64,000 bases of DNA, taken from NCBI GenBank assembly GCA_049969475.1, contig JBMFOU010000017.1, positions 8,271-72,270 of the forward strand, given 5' to 3'. Below the pieces are notes generated by a model. It made no database searches, was not told the DNA's origin, and saw only the letters and a program-made list of their open reading frames with translations. Each line of letters opens with the position of its first letter. The first letter of the stretch is position 1. Origin of the DNA: UBA2030 sp049969475 (GTDB taxonomy: Bacteria; Bacteroidota; Bacteroidia; Bacteroidales; TTA-H9). Made by a program: the position numbers and the translations under genes. Positions 52,371 through 62,188 of the stretch are shown in pieces.

Positions 52371-55300
52371 ATGGAACTGAGCGACTATAAAATATTTCAT
52401 TCACTGGCTTTGGGTTTTGCCCTGCACGAGATTATTTGCGATGATCAAGGAGAGCCCACCGATTATCTGTTTTTGGATATCAATGAAGCGTTTACGCGCA
52501 TGACAGGACTCTCACCTGACTTTGTAATAGGAAAAACGGTTAAACAAATTTTGCCTGGGGTAGAAGATTATTGGATAAAAAGATATGGGAAGGTAGCATT
52601 GACCGGGCAACCCGATAGTTTCGAAAATTTCTCCGGGGATCTCGGTAAAAAATACAGAGTTTCAGCCTTTTGCCCAGAGAAAGGTTATTTTGGGGTGCTT
52701 TTTGATGATGTTACCCCCATCGAGAAACTGAGTAAAAAGCTCTTGGACGCCGAAAATAAGTACCAACGTTTTTTTAGCCTTTCCAACGACGGAATCATCA
52801 TTATCAACCGTGAAGGCTTAATTCATGACTCCAACGACCGTTTCTCGGAGTTTGTGGGCATCAGCCGTCCACGCTTAATAGGCTCATCGCTGCTTGATTT
52901 ATGTGCCAGAGACAGAAAAGAAAATCTGAGGCAAGTGCTATCCACTCTTTTTGAAGAAGGGAGCCTGCGCGAGGAAGTTGCCCTCATCGATGCAAACGGA
53001 AATACCCTTATTCTGGAACTATTGGCGAATGTTTACGATGCAAGATCTGAGCTCGCCCTTTGCAATCTGCGCAACATTACCGAACGAAAGCAACTGGAAG
53101 AAGAGAAAGAGGAATATCACCAACGTGTAGAAGCCATTTTTAAGCAGGATGCCTTGGGAATAGCCTACCTGACTCCCACCATGTATATCGAGAATTGCAA
53201 TGAAAAATTTTGCAAGATTTTAGGCTATCCTGCCGACATGCTGTTAGGAAAACCCTTCGATACGCTGCTGCACCCCGAAGACCGGGCATTCTACCACCCC
53301 ACCCTGGCCTTGTTGAGTGAAACAGGTCAAAACCACACCATGGTAAATCGGCTGATAAACCAAAAAGGAGAAGTGATTTACGTTAAAAGGGTGGTAAGCG
53401 CTGTAATGGATAAAGCAGGCAAGCCAGCTCATTATATAGCATTCCTTGAAGACATCACTTCACAAAAGCAAGCCGAAGAAGCATTAAACGTTCATCAGCA
53501 ACTCCATACCCGCATTCTCAATGACATTACTGAACTGCTGGTTCGATGGAAACCCGATGGTACCATTGTATTCTCCAACAAGGCTTATAAAGAATATTAC
53601 AAGCAGACGCATAATGACGAAGAGATTAAAAACAATTTGTTTGAAAACATCACGGGAGAAGCTATTCAGAGGCTCAAATCCCATGTCGCCCAACTTACAC
53701 CTAAAACTCCTGTAGTACTGGAAAAGCATGAAACTTTTGGGAAAGACGGTTCACGGTGGCATCTCTGGACCGATAGGGGAATATTTGATAAGGCTGGCAA
53801 CCTCATCGAAATACAATCGATAGGACTGGATATCACCGAACTTGAGAAAGCTTCCACGGAAGCCAAAACCCAGCAAACTTTTTTCGAAGAACTTTTTAAC
53901 AACAGCCCCTATGCGCTCGTGTTTTTGGATCTGAACAATCGCGTATTGCGTATCAATAAAGCTTTTACCCAAATCTTCGGCTATACACCAGAGGAGGCCG
54001 TGGGCAAAGCCATTAACGAATTGGTGGTCCCAGAGGGTATGCAAGGCGAATGGGCCAAGTTTATAGGTAAAATTATTAAGGATGAGGAAGTTTTCCTAGA
54101 AACCCTGCTTAAAAGAAAAGATGGCTCCCTTTTTGAAGCAAGACTCACGGGCAGGCCCGTAAATCTCGGGGGTAAATTTCTGGGTATTTTCGGAATATAT
54201 GAAGACATTACTCAGCAGAAGCAGAATCAGCGGCATCTGCAACGACACGCCCAACTCATCGAACTCATTCTGAGCATCACCCAGTCACCCAGTATGGACT
54301 ACCGAAAAATGCTTACCCAAACGGTGAAAGAAGCTACCCGACTGATGGAAGCCGACTTTGGGGTTATTTTTGAATATAAACCGCATGTAAAAGAAGCTAT
54401 TATACATGCCTACACCAACAGCTTTGAGTCGGAATGTTCGTTGCTCAACCGGCTCACGGTAATATTGGAAGAACCAGGTAACCTGATTTTGCAGTCCCTA
54501 AGCACCAACCACCCCATCATCTTGCAGGACCAGAAAAAAGATGAGGCTGCAATTTTAGAGCAAATGTGCCCGGGCAAAGAAGTCAGAAGCATGATGCTTA
54601 TTCCGGTCAGCTATGAAGGACATCTGGGTGCTGCCCTGGTTCTTGGTAGCCACAATAAAAACCATTTTGCTTCCGACAATCTCTCCGAGGGCACATTACT
54701 CATGGATGCTGTATGGAGAGCTGTGGAACAGCAAAGACTGGTTCAGGAACTCAGAAGAGCCTTACAAAAGGCAGAGGAAAGCGAAAAACTCAAATCGAGC
54801 TTCCTGGCCACCATGTCGCACGAGTTGCGTACACCCCTCAATGCCATTATTGGTTTCTCAAGCCTTATCGATGAGAGCATGCCCATTGAGGACATCATGG
54901 ATTCGGTACGAACCATTCAGGCCAGCGGTAATCATCTGCTCAACCTGATTAACGACATGTTTCATCTCTCGGCCCTTGAAGCCGGGCATTCCTCTGTTGC
55001 GACCGAAACCATTTCTGTATCGCGTCTAATGAGCGAAATCCATGACTTTATAAACTCATATCAACAGGTTGAAAATAAGCAAAATTTGCAGATCATTTAC
55101 CGCCCCGACCCCTCGGCTGAAGAAATGAAAATGGTAACCGACACCCAGAAACTCAACGATATACTGATTAATCTCATTAAAAATGCCATTAAATTTACAG
55201 ACGAAGGCTTCGTAGAATATGGTTACCAGGTTAGTAATGAGACGATTACGTTTTTTGTGAAAGATAGCGGAGTAGGTATTCCGGAAGATAAATATGAAGT

Positions 55301-55889
55301 AATTTTTGAGAAATTCCGGCAGGGCGACGACTCCAGCACACGCCGGCACGGTGGCACAGGCATTGGACTCACGCTGGTGAAAGGCCTCACGGAATTGTTA
55401 GGCGGAATAGTGTATTTCGAATCCACTGTGGGTAAAGGCTCCACGTTTTATGTAGAATTTCCCATTCAACTTAAGCCCGAAGATTTAAAGGAAAAATCCC
55501 AGGATACAATAAACCTTAAAGATTACACCCTGGTGGTAGTAGAAGACGAAATGACGAATTACCAGCTCATCGAGAGTATTCTAAAAAAATATCAGCCTAA
55601 ATTGATCCATTTCACTGAGGGAGAAAGCGCGGTGAGCTACGTTGCATCAGGCCAGCCTGCTGATTTGGTGCTCATGGACATACGCCTGCCCGGTATCGAT
55701 GGATTGGAAGCCACCCGACAAATCAGAAAACTGAGGCCCGACCTTCCCATTATTGCGCAAACAGCTTATGCCATGGTTGGCGATCGCGAACGTACATTAG
55801 CCGCCGGCTGCACCGATTATATCAGCAAACCCTTCCGCCGGCAGCAAATGATAGACATCATCTGGCACACCCTGCAGAAGGGCTCCTGA
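52371..55889 (+). CDS. Soluble multi-PAS/GAF hybrid sensor histidine kinase with C-terminal receiver
   Basis: The 1172 residues contain no transmembrane segment. There are about five PAS modules (~5-120, 130-245, 255-370, 380-495, 500-620; e.g. SNDGIIIINREGLIHDSNDRF, FNNSPYALVFLDLNNRVLRIN), a GAF-like domain (~630-790), HisKA with His ~816 (MSHELRTPLNAIIGFSSLI), HATPase_c (NLIKNAIKFT, DSGVGIPEDKYEVIFEKFRQ, RRHGGTGIGLTLVKGLTELLGG) and a receiver (VVVEDEMTNY, acceptor Asp ~1103 in LVLMDIRLPGIDG, Lys in YISKPFRR). It is a cytoplasmic phosphorelay hub; output partners are not in the window. Signals sensed by the PAS/GAF modules are unknown. Confidence 0.93.
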   Translation: MELSDYKIFHSLALGFALHEIICDDQGEPTDYLFLDINEAFTRMTGLSPDFVIGKTVKQILPGVEDYWIKRYGKVALTGQPDSFENFSGDLGKKYRVSAFCPEKGYFGVLFDDVTPIEKLSKKLLDAENKYQRFFSLSNDGIIIINREGLIHDSNDRFSEFVGISRPRLIGSSLLDLCARDRKENLRQVLSTLFEEGSLREEVALIDANGNTLILELLANVYDARSELALCNLRNITERKQLEEEKEEYHQRVEAIFKQDALGIAYLTPTMYIENCNEKFCKILGYPADMLLGKPFDTLLHPEDRAFYHPTLALLSETGQNHTMVNRLINQKGEVIYVKRVVSAVMDKAGKPAHYIAFLEDITSQKQAEEALNVHQQLHTRILNDITELLVRWKPDGTIVFSNKAYKEYYKQTHNDEEIKNNLFENITGEAIQRLKSHVAQLTPKTPVVLEKHETFGKDGSRWHLWTDRGIFDKAGNLIEIQSIGLDITELEKASTEAKTQQTFFEELFNNSPYALVFLDLNNRVLRINKAFTQIFGYTPEEAVGKAINELVVPEGMQGEWAKFIGKIIKDEEVFLETLLKRKDGSLFEARLTGRPVNLGGKFLGIFGIYEDITQQKQNQRHLQRHAQLIELILSITQSPSMDYRKMLTQTVKEATRLMEADFGVIFEYKPHVKEAIIHAYTNSFESECSLLNRLTVILEEPGNLILQSLSTNHPIILQDQKKDEAAILEQMCPGKEVRSMMLIPVSYEGHLGAALVLGSHNKNHFASDNLSEGTLLMDAVWRAVEQQRLVQELRRALQKAEESEKLKSSFLATMSHELRTPLNAIIGFSSLIDESMPIEDIMDSVRTIQASGNHLLNLINDMFHLSALEAGHSSVATETISVSRLMSEIHDFINSYQQVENKQNLQIIYRPDPSAEEMKMVTDTQKLNDILINLIKNAIKFTDEGFVEYGYQVSNETITFFVKDSGVGIPEDKYEVIFEKFRQGDDSSTRRHGGTGIGLTLVKGLTELLGGIVYFESTVGKGSTFYVEFPIQLKPEDLKEKSQDTINLKDYTLVVVEDEMTNYQLIESILKKYQPKLIHFTEGESAVSYVASGQPADLVLMDIRLPGIDGLEATRQIRKLRPDLPIIAQTAYAMVGDRERTLAAGCTDYISKPFRRQQMIDIIWHTLQKGS

Positions 55890-55933
55890 GTCCCGCCTCC
55901 CTGTGAAATGCAAGACAAAAAGGATAGTTTTAT

Positions 55934-58582
55934 TTACAAGCTCCCTTTTAAAGCCTTAATCTTCTCTTCGAGCACCTGTATGCGTGCCTCGGCATCCGCC
56001 TTCTTTTTTAACTCATTTTCAACCACCTTGGGCGGGGCATTTTGCATAAAACGCTCATTGCCCAGTTTGGCCATAACCGAATCAAGAAAACCCCGGGTAT
56101 ACTTCAAATCGGCCTCTAATCGGGTTAACTCTGCCTCAACATCCACCGAAGCTGTAAGCGGAATGAAAAACTCGGTCGATTTTACCACAAAGCCCTGAGC
56201 CGTGGCCGGTGCTTCATCCACGTACTCCAGCCCCGAAAGACCTCCCATACGCCGAATAATGGACTCAAAAACCGGATTCAATGCTGAACGCCCACTATTT
56301 CGCACCTGTAAATGCAACTCCTCTTTGGGTGCCAGATTTTTCTCTTTCCTGAAGTTGCGAAGCTGAATAACTACTTCACGCGCGAAATCAAAATCAGTAA
56401 GCACTTCTTCTTTAAATTCACCCACCTGGGGCCAGTGAGCCCTCATGATGCTCTCCCCTTCTTTTCTGGAATCGAGCAGCTGCCATATTTCTTCAGTGAT
56501 GAAAGGCATGAAGGGGTGAAGCATTCGCATCAACCGATCGAAAAAGCAGGTAGCCTGCGAAGCAGTGGTGGCGTCAGATGGCATCTGGAAACCGGGTTTA
56601 ATGATTTCGAGATACCATGAGCAAAAGTCTTCCCACACCAGACGATACAATTCCATCAAGGCATCCGAAATGCGATATTTTTCGAAATGGTCGTTAACCA
56701 GGCTCAAGGCCTGATTGAGCCGGTTTTCAAACCATAGGGCAGCTGCTGCAGAATATGCAGGCTGCGCAAGACTTTCGTCCACCTTCCAGCCTTTCACCAA
56801 ACGAAGGGCATTCCAAATTTTATTGGCAAAATTGCGTCCCTGCTCGCACAATCCCTCATCGAAGGGCAGATCGTTGCCGGCCGGTGAAGTAAGCAGCATG
56901 CCTACACGCACCCCATCGGCACTGTATTTCTTTATCAACTCTATAGGATCGGGCGAGTTGCCCAATTGCTTCGACATCTTGCGACCCAGCTTGTCGCGCA
57001 CGATGCCTGTGAAATAAACATTTTTGAAAGGAATATCTTTCTGGTATTCAAGACCTGCCATAATCATACGGGCCACCCAGAAGAAAAGGATCTCTGGCGC
57101 CGTAACCAGATCGTCGGTGGGGTAATAGTATTTTATCTCCGGATTATCGGGATGGCGTATGCCGTCGAATACCGAAATGGGCCAAAGCCACGAAGAGAAC
57201 CAGGTATCGAGCACATCTTCATCCTGCCGCAAATCTCCGGGTTTCAGATTTTCGTACTGAGGATATTGCTTGAGCGCCTGCTGGTAGGCTTCTTCGGCAT
57301 TGCGGGCTACCACCACCTCGTGGCCAGGCAGATACCAGGCAGGTATGCGATGCCCCCACCACAGCTGACGCGAGATGCACCAGTCTTTTACATTCTCCAT
57401 CCAGTGCCGGTAGGTGTTTTTGAACTTGGGCGGATGGAATTTAATGGTATCGTTCATAACTACCTCCAGGGCCGGTGCAGCCAGTTCCTTCATCCTAAGA
57501 AACCATTGGGTGGAGAGCTTGGGCTCGATGACGGCATCGGTACGCTCACTGAACCCTACTTTGTTGGTGTAAGGCTCGATTTTCACCATATGCCCCTTCT
57601 CCTCCAGCAGTTCCACAATTTTCCGGCGAACCACAAAGCGATCCTCTCCCACAAAGAGCTGAGCCTTCTCGCTAAGCGTTCCGTTATCGTTGAATATGTC
57701 GATCGACTCCAGATTATACTTTAATCCCAGCTGATAGTCGTTAATGTCGTGTGCCGGCGTAACCTTAAGGCAGCCAGTGCCAAATTCCCTGTCCACATAT
57801 TCATCGGTAATGATGGGTACTACTCTCTCCACCAGGGGAATGATCACCTTGCGGCCATGCAAGTGTTTGTAACGCTCATCTTCTGGATGTACGCAAACGG
57901 CCGTGTCGCCTAAAATGGTCTCGGGACGCGTAGTGGCAATGGTTACCCATTCATCCTCTGTACCCTCAACCCTGTAACGCACATAATAAAGTTTGGAATT
58001 AACTTCTTTGTAGATAACTTCTTCGTCTGAGAGAGCGGTCAGCGCCTGGGGATCCCAGTTAATCATGCGTACCCCTCTATAAATCAAGCCCTTATTGTAG
58101 AGGTCCACAAATACTTCGATAACCGATTCGTAGAGGGCGGGGTCCATAGTAAAACGGGTACGCGACCAATCGCACGAAGCCCCCAGCTTACGCAATTGCT
58201 GCAATATAATGCCCCCATGTTTCTCTTTCCATTCCCAGGCATGTTTCAAAAACTCTTCGCGGGTGAGCGACGACTTTTCGATACCCTGCTCCCTGAGCTT
58301 AGCTACCACCTTGGCTTCAGTGGCTATCGAAGCATGGTCGGTACCCGGCACCCACAGGGCGTTTTTGCCCAGCATTCGGGCCCGCCTTACCAATACATCC
58401 TGAATGGTATTGTTGAGCATGTGACCCATGTGCAGCACACCCGTTACATTGGGCGGCGGAATCACAATGCAGTAAGGCTCACGGTCGTCCGGCTCACTGC
58501 CGAAATAACCGTTTTCTTCCCAATACCGGTACCACTTATCTTCGGTAAGCGCAGGATCGTACTTGGCAGGAATCTCTGTCAT
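55934..58582 (-). CDS. valS: Valyl-tRNA synthetase
   Basis: This 882-residue class Ia synthetase charges tRNA-Val. PPPNVTGVLHMGHMLNNTIQDVLVR contains the HIGH-type motif (~residue 54), KMSKQLGNSPDPIELI is the KMSKS-type motif (~residue 535, with Q in place of the last S-proximal residue), TDHASIATEAKV and RWxxPG-like WVPGTDHA are standard, and a C-terminal coiled coil (LTRLEADLKYTRGFLDSVMAKL) binds tRNA. The start at 58582 (MTEIPAKYDP) is the usual one; the -7 element lies at 58630. Its tRNA-Val substrates are encoded at the other end of the window. Confidence 0.96.
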   Translation of the reverse strand: MTEIPAKYDPALTEDKWYRYWEENGYFGSEPDDREPYCIVIPPPNVTGVLHMGHMLNNTIQDVLVRRARMLGKNALWVPGTDHASIATEAKVVAKLREQGIEKSSLTREEFLKHAWEWKEKHGGIILQQLRKLGASCDWSRTRFTMDPALYESVIEVFVDLYNKGLIYRGVRMINWDPQALTALSDEEVIYKEVNSKLYYVRYRVEGTEDEWVTIATTRPETILGDTAVCVHPEDERYKHLHGRKVIIPLVERVVPIITDEYVDREFGTGCLKVTPAHDINDYQLGLKYNLESIDIFNDNGTLSEKAQLFVGEDRFVVRRKIVELLEEKGHMVKIEPYTNKVGFSERTDAVIEPKLSTQWFLRMKELAAPALEVVMNDTIKFHPPKFKNTYRHWMENVKDWCISRQLWWGHRIPAWYLPGHEVVVARNAEEAYQQALKQYPQYENLKPGDLRQDEDVLDTWFSSWLWPISVFDGIRHPDNPEIKYYYPTDDLVTAPEILFFWVARMIMAGLEYQKDIPFKNVYFTGIVRDKLGRKMSKQLGNSPDPIELIKKYSADGVRVGMLLTSPAGNDLPFDEGLCEQGRNFANKIWNALRLVKGWKVDESLAQPAYSAAAALWFENRLNQALSLVNDHFEKYRISDALMELYRLVWEDFCSWYLEIIKPGFQMPSDATTASQATCFFDRLMRMLHPFMPFITEEIWQLLDSRKEGESIMRAHWPQVGEFKEEVLTDFDFAREVVIQLRNFRKEKNLAPKEELHLQVRNSGRSALNPVFESIIRRMGGLSGLEYVDEAPATAQGFVVKSTEFFIPLTASVDVEAELTRLEADLKYTRGFLDSVMAKLGNERFMQNAPPKVVENELKKKADAEARIQVLEEKIKALKGSL

Positions 58583-58629
58583 GGTCTGAATGTTAGAGTA
58601 TTTTTGACACACATTGGCAAACAAGGGCG

Positions 58630-58637
58630 CAAAATTA
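58630..58637 (-). promoter_or_regulatory. -7 element of valS
   Basis: The minus strand reads TAATTTTG, 47 bases upstream of the valS ATG. Confidence 0.55.
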
Positions 58638-58677
58638 AGGATTTACCCTGAATTCTTTGCGTTTAAAAGGCTATACC

Positions 58678-58685
58678 TACCTTTG
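58678..58685 (+). promoter_or_regulatory. -7 element of the phosphomannomutase gene
   Basis: TACCTTTG ends 18 bases before the ATG at 58704. Confidence 0.6.
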
Positions 58686-58703
58686 CCTGAAAATCCTTTT
58701 TCT

Positions 58704-60044
58704 ATGTCAGCCTTTAAAGCCTACGATATCAGAGGAATTTATGGAAGCGATTTTACTCGCGAGGATGCCCGCCGCATAGGGTTTTATCTTCCCCAATTAT
58801 TACATACGCAGAAAATCCTGGTTGGCCGCGATGTCAGAGTCTCATCGCCCGAAATTCATGCAGCCCTTTGTGAAGGGATTACTCAGGCCGGGGCAACGGT
58901 TTACGACTTAGGCATCTGCACCACTCCTATGGTTTATTGGGCCACAGCCCGTTGTAAGTTCGAGGCTTCGGTGATGATTACCGCCTCCCACAATCCCCCG
59001 CAATACAACGGTATGAAAATCAGTGGACCCAATGCTCTACCTGTAGGTTACGACACTGGCCTGCAGCAGCTCGAACAATGGATTCAAACTCCTCCCCAGC
59101 CTGTGGAAGCCCCGGGTAGCATCATCCCCTTTCCCAAAAGCCAGGAATACCTCGATTTCCTGCGCCAGTCGGGAGCCTACAATCTGGAAGGCCTCCGTCT
59201 GGTCATCGACTGCAGTAATGGCATGGCCGGACTCTTTGCCCGCAGCCTTTTCGGTGAAAATCATACCTACCTTTTCGAAACCCCCGATGGCACCTTCCCT
59301 CATCACGAACCCAATCCGCTGGAAGAAAAAAACCTGGTTGCCCTCAAAGAGCGCGTGGTGGCCGAGCAAGCCGACCTGGGCGTTATCTTCGATGGTGATG
59401 CCGACCGTGTGATGTTTGTAGACGAAACCGGTCAATTCATCCCTCCCGACCTCATGATTGCCCTTTTGGCTCATTTTTATTTGCGCGAGGGAAAACTCAA
59501 CGAAAAGGTGCTCATCGACATACGTACCAGCAAAAGCGTCTCCGAATATCTGAGTGAGCTGGGCGCCGAGGTGCATATCTGGAAAGTGGGCCGAGCCTTT
59601 GCTGCACGCAAACTGCGCGAAATTCAGGGTTTATTTGGCGGCGAACTGGCCGGACATTATTACTTCAGCGACTTCTATTACTCCGATTCAGGCCTGCTGG
59701 CTGCACTCCGCCTACTCCATGTTATCAATAGCTTCAGACACCAACAGGGACTCAAGGCCTCTGAAATCATTGCCAGAATCAGAAAATACTACAACAGCGG
59801 TGAAATTAACTTCCGTATTGCCGATAAAGAAGCCGCTATGCAACGTGTGATCCGACATTTCACCAATCGCCAAACACCAACAATGACCTACGATTTCGAC
59901 GGTTACCGCATCGAATTTGAGGATGGATGGTTCAACATAAGACCTTCGAATACAGAACCTTATTTACGCTTCCTGGCTGAAGCACGTACCCGGGAGAAGC
60001 TCGACGAGATGATTGAGCAGACTCGCCAGTTGCTACAGGAATGA
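58704..60044 (+). CDS. Phosphomannomutase/phosphoglucomutase
   Basis: This 446-residue alpha-D-phosphohexomutase has FKAYDIRGIYG at the start, the phosphoserine loop VMITASHNPPQYNGMKIS, the Mg-binding loop GVIFDGDADRVMFVDE, the sugar-binding GGELAGHYYF and the phosphate-binding RPSNTEPYLRF. The GHYYF and YDIRG forms resemble bifunctional ManB/AlgC-type enzymes, which supply mannose-1-P or glucose-1-P for glycan precursors. The ATG at 58704 agrees with the family N-terminus and the promoter 18 bases upstream. Confidence 0.94.
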   Translation: MSAFKAYDIRGIYGSDFTREDARRIGFYLPQLLHTQKILVGRDVRVSSPEIHAALCEGITQAGATVYDLGICTTPMVYWATARCKFEASVMITASHNPPQYNGMKISGPNALPVGYDTGLQQLEQWIQTPPQPVEAPGSIIPFPKSQEYLDFLRQSGAYNLEGLRLVIDCSNGMAGLFARSLFGENHTYLFETPDGTFPHHEPNPLEEKNLVALKERVVAEQADLGVIFDGDADRVMFVDETGQFIPPDLMIALLAHFYLREGKLNEKVLIDIRTSKSVSEYLSELGAEVHIWKVGRAFAARKLREIQGLFGGELAGHYYFSDFYYSDSGLLAALRLLHVINSFRHQQGLKASEIIARIRKYYNSGEINFRIADKEAAMQRVIRHFTNRQTPTMTYDFDGYRIEFEDGWFNIRPSNTEPYLRFLAEARTREKLDEMIEQTRQLLQE

Positions 60045-60080
60045 TGGAGGAATTGTAATTTCGTGCACTCAGCTGCCACA

Positions 60081-60117
60081 AAAAAAGTCCAGTCCTGGCT
60101 TAACACGGCCGGGACTG
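60081..60117 (-). terminator. Hairpin, terminator-like on the minus strand
   Basis: CAGTCCTGGC (60090-60099) pairs with GCCGGGACTG (60108-60117, one G-T pair). The T run (TTTTTTT, minus strand) lies on the left side, so it fits best as the end of a minus-strand transcript coming from 60159-60269, although it may also stop the phosphomannomutase transcript. Confidence 0.6.
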
Positions 60118-60158
60118 AACTTCATGTTGAAGAAGACTATTAATTGAATTACATTTAA

Positions 60159-60269
60159 TTAGCTTTTAAGACCATCCTGCTCATTCATGGGGCTAACGTC
60201 CTTTCTTCCTGCTTTCGTCACCTTTCTGCCGGATTTAAGCTTATTGAGATTTAAATAGTTGATATTCAT
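60159..60269 (-). CDS. Possible 36-aa basic peptide
   Basis: An ATG-started frame of 36 codons on the minus strand encodes a basic peptide beginning MNINYLNLNKLKSGRKVTK and ending in DGLKS. It is followed 42 bases later by a hairpin with a T run on the same strand. No -7 element or ribosome binding site is convincing and no family is recognised. The start with a repeated NLNKL is faintly like Bacteroidota natural-product precursor leaders, but there is no double-glycine site, so this is not claimed. Confidence 0.2.
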   Translation of the reverse strand: MNINYLNLNKLKSGRKVTKAGRKDVSPMNEQDGLKS

Positions 60270-60708
60270 CTGTTTAATTTATTCCGCTTTTAACACTGCC
60301 TTTGTAGTGACTAATTTTAAAAAGGCTTGTTTGGTTCAATTCTCTTTCTTCATTTACCTCTTGATTATCATGGTCAAAACTACGCTCAGTTCACCCCAAA
60401 ACGATGTGCAAATAATTGAAAATTTGGGCAATGTAAACAAAATGCCGCTATGTTTCGCCCGATACATTGGTACTGCCCAACGCATAGTTAATTGGGTTGA
60501 TTTTATTTGGAGTACTATGGAATTGACAACTAGTATTATCCCCAAAACCCAAAAATTATATCAGGGCATAAGGCTAAAAATATCAAATGTTCCATTTTTA
60601 ATCAAGTAATCAATTGATAAACAGACCGGAAGTATACCGTGTAGTGCCTACATGGTTTTTATCTATTTGTATATCGATTATTTAAACAGATTTCGCGATG
60701 AAGTCAGG

Positions 60709-60853
60709 AAAATAAAAGCCACGAATTCACGAATAAAAAACGAATAAAATAAAAAGGCCATTCGTGCATTCGTGGCTAAAAAACATTCGTGCATTCGTGG
60801 CTAAAAATAAAAGCCACGAATTCACGAATAAAAAACGAATAAAGTAAAAAGGC
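60709..60853. repeat. Compound direct/inverted repeat (GCCACGAATTCACGAAT)
   Basis: A ~50-base unit beginning AAAATAAAAGCCACGAATTC occurs at 60709-60758 and again at 60804-60853, differing at one position. Between them two copies of ATTCGTGCATTCGTGGCT (60760-60777, 60785-60802) are inverted relative to the units, so the region can fold into long hairpins. Motifs of this kind are found as dispersed intergenic repeats in Bacteroidota. The rest of 60270-61115 is AT-rich and shows no gene I can support. Confidence 0.85.
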
Positions 60854-61115
60854 AATAGGCGTGCACATCGATAATTTTTGCTAGCGGAACTTTGGCAGTG
60901 GGTCATATAAAGATTGTCGATTTTAATCTGGTGGATTATTTTTCATAAACACTGATAATAAGTGAACATCTGGAGGTTCTCTCTTGAAGTTTTTTCTTTT
61001 GCACCGCTCACTAAAGTATTTCACATCATATCAGACCTTAGCCCAATTTTTTACCAAGAAAAATGGTCTGCCACAAAAAACCCAAATTTTTTAAATTAGT
61101 GAAGAGATTCTATTT

Positions 61116-62060
61116 TCATTTGTTCTCATACTCATCAATTTTCAAACGAATAATCTCGGCGCTTTTTCTTAACAACATCTTCTCCTTGACACTTAGTCTA
61201 ATGGGTAAAACTCCCATATTACCTTCTCCACCTATAAGATGGGGTAATGAAAGGGTGACATTTTTAATACCTTCTATATCTTCCTGTAATGCACTAATGG
61301 TAAGCACTGCGCGATTGTCGCGATTAATTACTTCAACAAGCTTGGCAATGGCACCAGCTACACCGTAATATGTTGAACCTTTGCCTTCTATTATTTTATA
61401 GGCAGCATTTCTGACCCCATCATCAATGGCATTTTTTATTTCATCATTAAATTCAATATTTCTAAATGCTATGAAGTCTTCTAAGGGTACACCTCCAATA
61501 TCCACATTTGACCAACAAAGCACCTCCGAATCACCATGTTCGCCTACAACATATGCGTGAACATGTTGAGGATCAACCCCTAAATGACTTCCTAGCAAAG
61601 ACCTAAAACGTGCAGTGTCCAAAGTTGTTCCACTTCCGATAATTCTAGATGAAGGGATTCCGAATTCTTTGCCAATGCTTATGCAAATGTGAGTGATTAT
61701 ATCAACCGGATTTGTAGCAATGAGAAAAAGCACATGAGGATTAACTTCCACCGTTTTGGAGATTATATCTCTCATGATTGAGGCATTTTTTTCCATCAGC
61801 ATTAATCGCGTTTCGCCAGGCTTTTGATTAGCCCCTGCTGCAATTATCACTACCTTAGCATCTTTTAAATCCTGATAAGTTCCAGCATAAATATCCGTGG
61901 CTGAAACAAAAGGTACAGCATGCATCATATCCTGTGCTTCTGCGATTGCCCGTTTTTCGTTCGCATCGATCAGCACAATATCGCTGGCAGCTTTGCGCAT
62001 CATGATTGCATAAGCTGCTGTTGCACCAACCATTCCACTACCAATTATTCCTACTTTCAT
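61116..62060 (-). CDS. ldh: L-lactate dehydrogenase
   Basis: The 314-residue NAD-dependent enzyme has the Rossmann start KVGIIGSGMVGATAAYAIM, ATNPVDIITHI, and VVGEHGDSEV with the catalytic His. The substrate-specificity loop reads GANQKPGETRL: Gln after Asn marks lactate dehydrogenase, where malate dehydrogenase has Arg. It reduces pyruvate to L-lactate with NADH. A strong Shine-Dalgarno sequence 3 bases upstream of the start codon, AT-rich base use and repeat-rich surroundings differ from the rest of the window and suggest acquisition from outside the phylum. Confidence 0.93.
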   Translation of the reverse strand: MKVGIIGSGMVGATAAYAIMMRKAASDIVLIDANEKRAIAEAQDMMHAVPFVSATDIYAGTYQDLKDAKVVIIAAGANQKPGETRLMLMEKNASIMRDIISKTVEVNPHVLFLIATNPVDIITHICISIGKEFGIPSSRIIGSGTTLDTARFRSLLGSHLGVDPQHVHAYVVGEHGDSEVLCWSNVDIGGVPLEDFIAFRNIEFNDEIKNAIDDGVRNAAYKIIEGKGSTYYGVAGAIAKLVEVINRDNRAVLTISALQEDIEGIKNVTLSLPHLIGGEGNMGVLPIRLSVKEKMLLRKSAEIIRLKIDEYENK

Positions 62061-62063
62061 GCT

Positions 62064-62071
62064 TCCTCCTT
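62064..62071 (-). promoter_or_regulatory. Strong Shine-Dalgarno sequence of ldh
   Basis: The minus strand reads AAGGAGGA three bases before the ATG. Most other genes here lack such a site, as is usual in Bacteroidota. Confidence 0.75.
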
Positions 62072-62188
62072 ATATATTCTATAATGTTTTATTGTATTTT
62101 ATGTTTATTTGTGCATTTATTACACCAGGGTACAAAAAGTCTCAAAAAGCTATAATGAAATCACTTAACTCTTCAAGTGTCTTTTATC

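Noticed and set aside
56966..57724. 252-codon plus-strand frame inside valS
   Set aside because: It is antisense to conserved synthetase sequence, including the metal and tRNA regions; no promoter or domain.
60259..60609. 116-codon plus-strand frame in the AT-rich gap
   Set aside because: Composition is like translated intergenic DNA, no promoter or ribosome site, no family resemblance.
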